Shown piece by piece: positions 1 to 5,811 of a stretch of DNA of 6,692 nucleotides. Positions within the stretch are counted from its first letter, which is position 1; the number at the start of each line of letters is the position of its first letter. Below the pieces are notes generated by a model that was not told where the DNA came from, ran no database searches, and was given only the letters and a program-made list of their open reading frames with translations. The stretch is taken from the NCBI GenBank assembly GCA_021648185.1, contig JAKITH010000058.1, forward strand, positions 1 through 6,692, read 5' to 3'. Position numbers and translations under genes: made by a program. This DNA comes from Thiomicrorhabdus sp. (GTDB lineage Bacteria > Pseudomonadota > Gammaproteobacteria > Thiomicrospirales > Thiomicrospiraceae).

Positions 1-125
1 ACGATGTCTTTGATGTCTTAACACTGGAAGGTTCTGTGGCGGCTAGAGACCACTTAGGCGGCACTGCACCTAATCAAGTAAGAGCAGCAGTGGCACGTGC
101 TAGAGTGTATTTAGAAGAACGTTAA
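1..125 (+). CDS. argH: Argininosuccinate lyase, C-terminal end (partial)
   Basis: This is the last 40 codons of a gene that begins left of the window; the reading frame starts at base 3 and ends with TAA at 123-125. The peptide contains [16 protein letters not shown] followed by [11 protein letters not shown], which matches the conserved C-terminal helices of bacterial argininosuccinate lyase. In ArgH this end packs in the tetramer; the active-site residues lie upstream and are not visible. The enzyme splits argininosuccinate into arginine and fumarate in the cytoplasm, the last step of arginine synthesis. The downstream gene rsuA starts about 38 nt after the stop on the same strand, with no hairpin terminator visible between them, so read-through is possible. 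The call rests on remembered family sequence, and the match is strong for so short a piece. Confidence 0.88.
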   Translation, partial: DVFDVLTLEGSVAARDHLGGTAPNQVRAAVARARVYLEER

Positions 126-133
126 AATTTTCT

Positions 134-142
134 CCCCCCCCC
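134..142 (+). repeat. Homopolymer run of nine C after the argH stop
   Basis: Nine consecutive C residues lie 8 nt after the argH stop, inside TTTTCTC(C)nTACCC. A similar but shorter tract (seven C, 871-877) follows the rsuA stop in nearly the same context. Long mononucleotide runs are prone to slippage. This one sits in the leader between argH and rsuA and outside both reading frames. Confidence 0.7.
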
Positions 143-163
143 TACCCAAAGTGAGTGCATACT

Positions 164-865
164 GTGCAATTAGGTCGTTTTCTCTGTAAACACGCGGACT
201 ACAGCCGCAAAACAGTGTTGCAGTTGCTCTCACAACATCAGGTCAAAGTGGATGGTCAAACCATCCTTCACCGAGATTTTCCGATCACTCAATTTTCACA
301 CATTGAAGTGCAGGGCAAAACGATTCAACGCAAGACCCCACGCTATTACATGCTGAACAAACCTGCGGGCATTTTAAGTGCCACAACCGATCCTGTGCAT
401 CCTACGGCGTTAGAGTTGTTAACGGGGGTGGATACCTTGGACTTACACATTGCTGGACGATTAGACCGTGCTACAACGGGGTTATTGATTGTGACGAATG
501 ATGGCAAGTGGTCGCGTAAATTAACGGAGCTTAAGCCTGTAGGGGCGCTGCAAATCCCCAAGGTGTATTTGGTTGAGACGGCTTATGCGCTCTCTCCTAC
601 AACGGCACTGCGTTTTGCAGAGGGCATTTATTTTAAGACGGAAGGTGTGACCACTAGCCCTGCGCAACTTGAGGTAATAAGCGAGACTCTATCACGGCTC
701 ACGATTTACGAAGGACGTTATCACCAGGTAAAACGAATGTTTGCGGCGGTGGGTAATCGGGTGGTGAATTTACATCGCGAAAAAGTGGGGCAAATTATAT
801 TAGACCCTTGCTTGAAACCGGGCGACTTTAGGCCGCTTACGTCACAAGAAGTGGATTGGATATAA
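164..865 (+). CDS. rsuA: 16S rRNA pseudouridine(516) synthase RsuA
   Basis: This enzyme isomerises uridine 516 of 16S rRNA to pseudouridine during small-subunit assembly. Numbered from the GTG at 164 (233 aa), an S4-type RNA-binding domain covers about residues 1-55 (VKVDG near 27-31). The catalytic domain follows with RYYMLNKP at 60-67, the signature GRLDRATTG at 98-106 with catalytic Asp101 (E. coli Asp102), KVYLV near 133-137 with the conserved Tyr135, and EGRYHQVKRMF at 183-193. Length and C-terminus match E. coli RsuA (231 aa). The RsuA-type HPT segment and EGRYHQVKRMF favour RsuA over RluB, RluE or RluF. The frame is open back to a GTG at 155, directly after an in-frame TGA. I prefer 164 because VQLGRFL then aligns with the usual MRLDKFI start and AGTGAG (150-155) lies 8 nt upstream as a weak Shine-Dalgarno sequence. 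It converges on the diguanylate cyclase gene with a 35-nt gap and no clear hairpin terminator. Confidence 0.93.
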   Translation: MQLGRFLCKHADYSRKTVLQLLSQHQVKVDGQTILHRDFPITQFSHIEVQGKTIQRKTPRYYMLNKPAGILSATTDPVHPTALELLTGVDTLDLHIAGRLDRATTGLLIVTNDGKWSRKLTELKPVGALQIPKVYLVETAYALSPTTALRFAEGIYFKTEGVTTSPAQLEVISETLSRLTIYEGRYHQVKRMFAAVGNRVVNLHREKVGQIILDPCLKPGDFRPLTSQEVDWI

Positions 866-870
866 TTTCT

Positions 871-877
871 CCCCCCC
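871..877 (+). repeat. Homopolymer run of seven C after the rsuA stop
   Basis: Seven C residues begin 6 nt after the rsuA stop in the context AATTTCTC(C)nTATT. This closely resembles the tract after argH (134-142). It lies in the 35-nt gap between convergent rsuA and the cyclase gene. No stem-loop was found with it, so it is not recognisable as an intrinsic terminator. Confidence 0.6.
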
Positions 878-900
878 TATTCAATCAACACACGCTCAGA

Positions 901-2277
901 TTAATCGGTAACCTCACCAAAACGAACCACTCGGTTACGGCCGTTATTTTTAGCGTGATAAAGTGCTTGATCGGCCATATCAATGAGTTCCATCTCTTTG
1001 GTTACGGGCTGTTCTGGATAGGCGGCTATTCCAATGCTTACGGATAGGTTAATCTGTTGATCACCCTCTTTTAAGACGGAATCTTCTACCTTATGGCGAA
1101 TGCGTTCACACACCGTCAAGGCATCTTCTGAATCCGCGCCATGAAGGATAATTAAAAATTCTTCCCCCCCATAACGAATCACAATATCGCCATCACGCAA
1201 GCTGTCTTTAATAAGACTGGTGGTTAAGATAATGGCTTTATCGCCCACTAAATGCCCATAGGTATCGTTTACTTTTTTAAAGAAGTCAATATCAACCATG
1301 GCGACCGTTAGGCTTGAACTGTCTCGTATTGCGCGGGAGAAGTCTTCTTTTAGACGATCCATTCCAAAGCGTCGATTATAAATTTCGGTGAGCCCATCAA
1401 TGGCGGCAAGGTGTTGGAATTTTGAGTGGGTCATGGCATTATTAATGGCTAACCCAATGCTTCGGCTGAACAGCTCTAATAGTCGTTCTGTATGTTCATC
1501 GGCTTCCGTCGCGCCTGTGGCAGCAATCAATACTCCTAACTTAATCCCTTTAAATTCAATGGGTTCAATAAAAACTTCTGAAGGATAAAAATGGGTTAGT
1601 ACACCGTCAATCTTAATATTTTTAGGCACTTTAATGCGTTCAGATGCGCCTTTTTTAAGGCTCTCTTGTACAACATCATGCTCTAGCAGGCTATCGGCTT
1701 CTAAAATACCTTTTGAGGCGATCAGTTTGAGTTCGCCTTTTTTAGAGATCACAATGGCGCCGGCATCAATATTGGTGGAGCGAATCAGGAGAGAGAGGGT
1801 TTCATCGGCTAAGACTTCAACGTCTAAGTTTTCGGACATTACTTTTGAAAATTGGGTGTACACGGCTTCAATTTCATTGGCTTGAATTAATGATTTCAAC
1901 ATTTTGTTGTAGGCTTTGGCACTGACACCAATTTCATCGTTAGACACAATGTCTATTTTTCGCAGGGCAATATCACTACTCATGCTCTCATTGTCGGGGG
2001 ATTTTTTCTTTAACCCCTCTGCTATCCCTGACATTTTTAAGGATAATAATTTTAAGTGAGGGCGAATGACCATTGAGATCAGCAAGAAGCTTAATAACCC
2101 AACTGATTGTCCTGCAATTTGGGTTGCTAAAAAGAAGTCCCAATGTAAGACGGTGTCTGCTTCAAAACCATACCAGACTAAAAAATAGGGAAAACTCAGG
2201 CCAATTAATACCCCTGCCCCTTGCATAAATAAGAATTGATCTAAAAAAATACTTTTAGTGAGTCGTGGTATACGCAT
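901..2277 (-). CDS. Membrane-bound diguanylate cyclase (HAMP-GAF-GGDEF)
   Basis: This predicted inner-membrane enzyme (458 aa) joins two GTP into the second messenger c-di-GMP. Two hydrophobic segments lie at about residues 14-36 and 48-71, with a short periplasmic loop between them. A HAMP-like linker follows at 72-130 with the typical NDEIG at 113-117. A GAF-like sensor domain covers about 135-282. The GGDEF domain runs from about 288 to 455 with DGLTEIYNRR at 294-303, metal-binding Asp in VDID at 328-331, the active-site motif GGEEF at 370-374, and an RxxD product-inhibition site at 361-364 five residues before it. All cyclase hallmarks are present and no EAL domain is seen, so it should be active and feedback-inhibited. 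The signal sensed by the periplasmic loop or GAF domain cannot be told from sequence. The ATG at 2277 is preceded by a weak AGGCG. The gene starts 25 nt after the apt stop and is probably cotranscribed with it. Confidence 0.92.
   Translation of the reverse strand: MRIPRLTKSIFLDQFLFMQGAGVLIGLSFPYFLVWYGFEADTVLHWDFFLATQIAGQSVGLLSFLLISMVIRPHLKLLSLKMSGIAEGLKKKSPDNESMSSDIALRKIDIVSNDEIGVSAKAYNKMLKSLIQANEIEAVYTQFSKVMSENLDVEVLADETLSLLIRSTNIDAGAIVISKKGELKLIASKGILEADSLLEHDVVQESLKKGASERIKVPKNIKIDGVLTHFYPSEVFIEPIEFKGIKLGVLIAATGATEADEHTERLLELFSRSIGLAINNAMTHSKFQHLAAIDGLTEIYNRRFGMDRLKEDFSRAIRDSSSLTVAMVDIDFFKKVNDTYGHLVGDKAIILTTSLIKDSLRDGDIVIRYGGEEFLIILHGADSEDALTVCERIRHKVEDSVLKEGDQQINLSVSIGIAAYPEQPVTKEMELIDMADQALYHAKNNGRNRVVRFGEVTD
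1164..1170 (-). repeat. G7 run encoding the GGEEF active-site motif
   Basis: On the coding strand seven G residues read TAT GGG GGG GAA, encoding Tyr-Gly-Gly-Glu of the catalytic GGEEF motif of the cyclase. The GGG GGG choice for Gly-Gly creates a mononucleotide run. A one-base slip would shift the frame exactly at the active site. Confidence 0.7.
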
Positions 2278-2302
2278 TTTGTTCGCCTATCTATAAAGAA
2301 GA

Positions 2303-2821
2303 TTAATCGTGAAGTTGCATCACGGAACGCACGGTCATTTTTTTATGGTTAAAGCTATTTAATGACGCTAAGTCAATTAAGCAGGCCATGCCAAACAGTT
2401 CATAACCGACGGCTTCACAAAGTTCTGCGGCGGCTCCCATGGAGCCTCCTGTGGCGATTAAGTCGTCAAACAATACGATGTTAGAGCCATCGCCCTGTTG
2501 CATCTCTAAACAGTCGGTTCCGTACTCTAGGTCATACCCAACAGAGGCACATACGTTAGGAAGTTTGCCTTGCTTTCTGACTTTAACAACCCCTTTATTG
2601 TGTTTGTAGGCCAGTGCGGAAGCAAAGATAAAACCACGAGACTCAATGCCGGCTAAATAATCAATTTTCGCCCACTCTTCTGCTGAAAACAGTGCACTCA
2701 TGGCGTCGATGGTTGCTTGAAAGTGATTTTTTAATAGGGGGGAGATATCACTGAATAGAACGCCAGGTTTTGGAAAGTCCGCAACGGTGTCTAAATATTG
2801 AACTAAGGGGTGTGAAGACAT
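2303..2821 (-). CDS. apt: Adenine phosphoribosyltransferase
   Basis: This cytoplasmic purine-salvage enzyme makes AMP from adenine and PRPP. The 172-residue length is typical of Apt. The N-terminal DFPKPGVLFSDISPLL (15-30) is the Apt signature segment. GIESRGFIFASALAY (58-72) belongs to the core, VRKQGKLP (81-88) to the flexible loop region, and VLFDDLIATGGS (116-127) is the PRPP-binding loop with its two adjacent Asp residues. All expected parts are present. The ATG at 2821 gives the usual short N-terminus, although only a weak AGAG lies upstream. It is the first gene of a likely two-gene unit with the diguanylate cyclase downstream (25-nt gap) and is divergent from the gene at 2914. No convincing sigma70 promoter was found in the upstream 92 bp on this strand. 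Confidence 0.95.
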   Translation of the reverse strand: MSSHPLVQYLDTVADFPKPGVLFSDISPLLKNHFQATIDAMSALFSAEEWAKIDYLAGIESRGFIFASALAYKHNKGVVKVRKQGKLPNVCASVGYDLEYGTDCLEMQQGDGSNIVLFDDLIATGGSMGAAAELCEAVGYELFGMACLIDLASLNSFNHKKMTVRSVMQLHD

Positions 2822-2853
2822 AAGCGGTTTAACTCTAAATATAATGGGTAAGG

Positions 2854-2891
2854 TTTACATAGACTTTAGAAAATATTATTCTAACAGAATA
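2854..2891 (+). promoter_or_regulatory. Possible promoter with a palindrome over its -10 region
   Basis: In the 92-bp divergent region between apt and the gene at 2914, TTTACA (2854-2859, five of six matches to TTGACA) is followed after 17 nt by TATTCT (2877-2882, four of six matches to TATAAT). The latter is the left half of the perfect inverted repeat TATTCT-AAC-AGAATA (2877-2891). The arrangement could serve the plus-strand gene, with the palindrome as operator or simply AT-rich chance symmetry. The -10 match is poor and no regulator family is recognised. Confidence 0.25.
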
Positions 2892-2913
2892 TACCCAAAT
2901 TACTTGGAAATGC

Positions 2914-3321
2914 ATGCAGTCACTTGAAGATCAATATGAAAAAACGCTTTTATTAAAGTTGCCTCCCAAAGCTCGTGATATTGCCGAAATACTGTTAAAA
3001 ACAAAGTCATTAGCGGATTTATTGTCTATGTGGCAGGAGCGCCATATTGATGCGGATTTATTAGATGAGTTTCAAGTGGCCAATGAAGACAGCTATGCGA
3101 TTTTAAATGCCACAATACTGGCCAAAACCACTTGCTTTTTGGCCAACCCTAACTTTAGCCAACAAGAGCTTCTTTATCTTATTAAAGCGGCCAGTGCCAG
3201 TGCGGGACTCTCGCTCAAAAAGTATGATTTAAAAGAGATTATTCAATTAAGTCGCACTGAATTTCCCGTTTTGCATGAGTGGCTATTGGATTTTTCTCGA
3301 CTTCTTAAGGTGCCTCATTAA
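2914..3321 (+). CDS. Hypothetical protein, 135 aa, unrecognised
   Basis: I do not recognise this family. The 135-residue product has no signal peptide, membrane segment or cysteine-pair motif. It is rich in Leu, Ala, Lys and Glu and looks almost wholly alpha-helical, with likely helices around 18-50, 52-78 and 83-130. That suggests a small soluble cytoplasmic protein. Two Cys/Phe-containing segments (TTCFLANPNF, residues about 72-81) break the helical pattern. The start at 2914 is preceded by a weak TTGGA (2904-2908). Third-position usage looks like that of the neighbours, which argues for a real gene. It is divergent from apt, and its 3' end overlaps the convergent pseudokinase gene by 17 bp (3305-3321), so transcripts of the two would be antisense over their ends. 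No function is proposed. Confidence 0.72.
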   Translation: MQSLEDQYEKTLLLKLPPKARDIAEILLKTKSLADLLSMWQERHIDADLLDEFQVANEDSYAILNATILAKTTCFLANPNFSQQELLYLIKAASASAGLSLKKYDLKEIIQLSRTEFPVLHEWLLDFSRLLKVPH

Positions 3322-4657
3322 GCGTTTTCAATGCCTGCTGTGAAGGCTCATGGCCATAGTGCGCCGCTAAACGGAACCAGTAGCGGGCTTGCTCTAAATC
3401 TTGAGGGGTGCCAGCACCATTTTGGTACATTCGTGCTAAGGCGTTTTGTGCCTTAAGGTGTCCCTTTAGAGCTGAAAATTCATAAAGCGTCATCGCTTGC
3501 TCTAAATTAACCGGCATGCCTAGCCCTTGTTCAAATAAACGAGCCAAGTTGTATGCGGCAAATGGATTGCCTTTTCGATAGGCTTGTTCATACATATTGG
3601 CGGCCATTGCATACGATTTTCGAATGGGTCGTCCATTTTCATACATTAACCCAAGGTTATTTTCGGCACGAGAGTAACCTCTAAACGCACAGCTTTCATA
3701 CAGATTAAATGCATTTTCTAGGTCTCCTGTAGTTTCATATCGGAGTGCCTGTTTAAAGGTGGGGTATAGGTAATGTTCATCCGCTAAAACAGTTAATGGC
3801 TGTTCAGGAAATGATTTTTCAATGCGAATGGATGATTTTCGAACCCAATCTGGAACGGTTTCGTCTTTAATCCATATCTTTAACTCTTTTAAATTGGGGC
3901 GTTTTTCAGGCTCTTTTTGTGTCATCCAAATAATCAAATACCGCCAAAAAATAGGCAGACGATTGAGTTTACGAATTGAGTGATGGGCGTGCGCCCAAAG
4001 TTGCTTTGTACTCTCGTCGGACTTTTTTAGAAAGTAGATATGTTTACCGGTTAACGCAAAATAAAGCGTACACCCCAACATATAAATATCGGATTTTTCA
4101 TCCAGTTGACCATTGAGTCGTTCAGGAGCCGTATAGCGTAGATCGCCTGCGATGGTCTCGGTATCAAAAGAGCTTAAAACAGGAATGGCTTGCGACCAAT
4201 CCACCAATAAAGTGCGCTTTTTGCCCATAATAATGTTCTCTGGACTTACCGCGCCATGCACAAAAGAGACACGATGGGCTCTCTTTAAGGTCGATACCAT
4301 TGTTGCCAATAATGATTTGGTTGATTTAGAGGACAAGGTTCCTTTTTTCTTAACATGCTGCGCTAAATTTCGAGTTCCAATGTAATCAAAAAACTGCAAG
4401 TAATAGAAGCCTACTTTTCGAATTTCATTAAACCGTGCAACCTCAGGAAACTGATTTAAGTACGTTAATAAATCTTTTTCTCGTTTAATGACGTGGTAGT
4501 TTTTAATGTCTCGAATGACGCGAACAATTTGTTTCTTTTTGCCTTGTTCTGATCTAACGACGGCTTTATAAACAGAAACATGGTCTCCTGAGCCAATTTT
4601 TCGAATTTTACTTAAATCGGGTTGCTGCTCTAATACCGCCAACACATCGTCAGACAT
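3305..4657 (-). CDS. Kinase-fold protein with Sel1 repeats, probable pseudokinase
   Basis: This 450-residue protein has a Hanks-type Ser/Thr kinase fold at about 15-265 and Sel1/TPR-like repeats at about 295-440. Recognisable kinase subdomains are the glycine loop IGSGDHVSVYKA (21-32), the activation-segment end YTAPERL (175-181), SDIYMLG (189-195) with Asp190, and EKRP (251-254). Key residues are changed. The VAIK Lys position reads IVRVI with Arg46. The HRDLKPEN catalytic loop reads HGAVSPEN (134-141), losing the catalytic Asp and Lys. DFG reads DWS (153-155) but keeps Asp153. This predicts weak or no phosphotransfer, leaving a possible nucleotide-binding or scaffolding role. The C-terminus has three clear Sel1 repeats (about 331-366, 367-402 and 403-438) and a degenerate one before them, suited to protein binding. 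No membrane segment is seen, so it is likely cytoplasmic. The ATG at 4657 has a good ribosome binding site. The nuclease gene lies upstream on the same strand, and the 3' end overlaps the gene at 2914. The partner is unknown. Confidence 0.85.
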   Translation of the reverse strand: MSDDVLAVLEQQPDLSKIRKIGSGDHVSVYKAVVRSEQGKKKQIVRVIRDIKNYHVIKREKDLLTYLNQFPEVARFNEIRKVGFYYLQFFDYIGTRNLAQHVKKKGTLSSKSTKSLLATMVSTLKRAHRVSFVHGAVSPENIIMGKKRTLLVDWSQAIPVLSSFDTETIAGDLRYTAPERLNGQLDEKSDIYMLGCTLYFALTGKHIYFLKKSDESTKQLWAHAHHSIRKLNRLPIFWRYLIIWMTQKEPEKRPNLKELKIWIKDETVPDWVRKSSIRIEKSFPEQPLTVLADEHYLYPTFKQALRYETTGDLENAFNLYESCAFRGYSRAENNLGLMYENGRPIRKSYAMAANMYEQAYRKGNPFAAYNLARLFEQGLGMPVNLEQAMTLYEFSALKGHLKAQNALARMYQNGAGTPQDLEQARYWFRLAAHYGHEPSQQALKTLNEAP

Positions 4658-4664
4658 GAATACT

Positions 4665-4670
4665 CTCCAC
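4665..4670 (-). promoter_or_regulatory. Ribosome binding site of the pseudokinase gene
   Basis: On the coding strand GTGGAG lies seven nt before the ATG ending at 4657. It is the best Shine-Dalgarno match among the minus-strand genes here and supports the chosen start. Confidence 0.7.
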
Positions 4671-4716
4671 TGTTCTAATCACTACGGAATGACTCTATTC
4701 TACTTGGTTTCACTAA

Positions 4717-4828
4717 GAAACGTGGATGGAATAACTTTGACACTCTAACTTATCTTTTTGTCCCAGCTCAGATGATCTCAAACAAAAATCCTGCGTTATA
4801 GTTGTCGAAGTTATTCCTCCCATGTTCC
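4717..4828. repeat. Long imperfect inverted repeat filling an intergenic region
   Basis: The 182-bp gap between nuclease and pseudokinase genes contains two arms that are near reverse complements. The core is GGAATAACTTTGAC (4728-4741) against GTCGAAGTTATTCC (4804-4817): 14 positions, 13 Watson-Crick and one G-T. Outside it, CGTGG (4721-4725) pairs with CCATG (4820-4824) after a 2x2 mismatch, and pairing runs to about 4717/4828. Inside it, pairing resumes between about 4742-4749 and 4795-4803. At the tip TTTTTGT (4755-4761) pairs with ACAAAAA (4782-4788). In all about 36 base pairs can form over 112 nt. No T-run follows on either strand, so it is not a standard terminator. It could be a MITE- or REP-like dispersed element, an mRNA-stabilising structure at the nuclease 3' end, or a small RNA. 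Copy number cannot be judged from one window. Confidence 0.7.
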
Positions 4829-4839
4829 TAAACTATTTT

Positions 4840-5715
4840 TTAATATCTAGAAGGACGGTTAGCCACTTCAGGTAAACGCCATAATTCTGGTGTCGTACTG
4901 GATTCTAATGCCTCTTCAATGGAGTCATCAAGAGCTGAAAATAGGTCAATACCACTTTGTGATTCTACCTCATCAATGGACGTAACAAATGTCATTAAGC
5001 TTGCTTTAGGGTCAGCATTTTGGGGGAAAATAAACGCCAAGGCCATGTCTGGCTGTTGATCTGTCGCAGGCTTTATTAAAACTTTATAAAATGCTTTGGG
5101 GATGGCTATTTTAGTGTTTTTAATCGTATCAGGGTTTGTATCAAAAATAGGCCCCGTTACCACCCAAAACTCACCATACCACTCTGAAAAGTCGTTGGCA
5201 ATCAGCTCTTCTAAACGTTGCCATGATTTTTGATTTAGTTGCCCTGTCTGAGGCGTGATATTGGTCATCAAAAAGGTCTCTTTTTGAGCCTCTTTACCAT
5301 AACGAGTTGCAATCACATAATTGGGTGCCATATGACCACGATTGTACCCTGAATGCGTGTAATCTTTATGATTTACCGCCGAAAAAGAGCGCCAATCTTC
5401 TTGAAAAGATCTCGGCCGCTTTCCACTATTGTATCGAGGTTCTTTCACTTTATAAATCACCCATAATGGATTCTCTAGTGTTTCAGAATACTCAAGCATA
5501 TATCCCTTATTTCGTAAAATATGAGACCAACCTTTTTCTGCAATGCCGGTTTCTATTTGCGGCAGTCCCATATAGGTCATTGCTGGACGTGCAACCCATG
5601 TCTCATAAGCTAACCATAGCCCAAATAAAAGAGGGACGGCTAATATCGTTATAGGCCTTTTAATCAGTTGTTTTAACAACATCTGAGCGATATTTTTTAT
5701 GAGTACTTGTTTCAT
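4840..5715 (-). CDS. Membrane-anchored DNA/RNA non-specific endonuclease
   Basis: This 291-residue protein belongs to the NucA/Serratia nuclease/EndoG beta-beta-alpha-metal family, which cuts DNA and RNA without sequence preference using one metal ion. The N-terminus is basic, followed by a hydrophobic segment at about 21-38, most likely an uncleaved anchor that places the enzyme outside the inner membrane; a cleaved signal peptide is less likely. The core holds GYNRGHMAPNY (123-133) with general-base His128, TNITPQ (151-156), and N161 with E169 in NQKSWQRLEE. The His-Asn-Glu spacing (33 and 8) fits NucA, where Asn and Glu hold the metal. The first Asp of the usual DRGH motif is Asn125 here. 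The catalytic residues are intact. Start at 5715; AAGGAT (5727-5732) lies 11 nt upstream, far for a Shine-Dalgarno sequence and inside an inverted repeat. An alternative ATG at 5682 would still keep the anchor. No inhibitor gene is recognised next to it. Confidence 0.9.
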   Translation of the reverse strand: MKQVLIKNIAQMLLKQLIKRPITILAVPLLFGLWLAYETWVARPAMTYMGLPQIETGIAEKGWSHILRNKGYMLEYSETLENPLWVIYKVKEPRYNSGKRPRSFQEDWRSFSAVNHKDYTHSGYNRGHMAPNYVIATRYGKEAQKETFLMTNITPQTGQLNQKSWQRLEELIANDFSEWYGEFWVVTGPIFDTNPDTIKNTKIAIPKAFYKVLIKPATDQQPDMALAFIFPQNADPKASLMTFVTSIDEVESQSGIDLFSALDDSIEEALESSTTPELWRLPEVANRPSRY

Positions 5716-5724
5716 GCGTTAATC

Positions 5725-5757
5725 AAATCCTTATCAAGTTCAAGTCAAAAAGGATTT
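5725..5757. promoter_or_regulatory. 8-bp inverted repeat in a divergent intergenic region
   Basis: AAATCCTT (5725-5732) and AAGGATTT (5750-5757) are perfect reverse complements separated by 17 nt, between the divergent nuclease and ABM genes. One arm contains the only Shine-Dalgarno-like AAGGAT ahead of the nuclease start. If transcription begins upstream of 5757 on the minus strand, a leader hairpin could sequester it. The repeat could equally be a two-half-site operator for both genes. No promoter was securely placed here. Confidence 0.4.
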
Positions 5758-5811
5758 TAACCAGTTTTATGCGAAAATATGGCTTTATTACATCAAAATA
5801 GAGAAACAACC

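Noticed and set aside
346..561. Minus-strand open frame of 71 codons within rsuA
   Set aside because: It is antisense to the conserved catalytic domain of RsuA and has no support of its own.
856..1047. Plus-strand open frame of 63 codons starting at the end of rsuA
   Set aside because: It lies almost wholly antisense to the C-terminus of the GGDEF domain, with no ribosome binding site or domain; a shadow frame.
1388..1885. Two plus-strand open frames (1388-1588 and 1634-1885) within the cyclase gene
   Set aside because: Both lie opposite the HAMP-GAF coding region, are Ser/Arg-rich in the way antisense frames are, and lack start signals.
2737..2742. G6 run in apt resembling the poly-C tracts on the opposite strand
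   Set aside because: It encodes the conserved Ser-Pro-Leu of the Apt signature and is explained by the protein.
4152..4385. Plus-strand open frame of 77 codons within the pseudokinase gene
   Set aside because: It is antisense to the conserved kinase core and has no supporting signal.
4697..4721. Promoter for the pseudokinase: TAGAAT on the minus strand (4697-4702) with GTTTC-N5-GAAAC (4707-4721) upstream
   Set aside because: The -10 match is good but no -35 is found at the right distance, and the short inverted repeat overlaps the outer arm of the larger hairpin, so neither can be claimed separately.
5307..5654. Plus-strand open frame of 115 codons inside the nuclease gene
   Set aside because: It is antisense to a gene with intact catalytic motifs, has no ribosome binding site and no recognisable domain.
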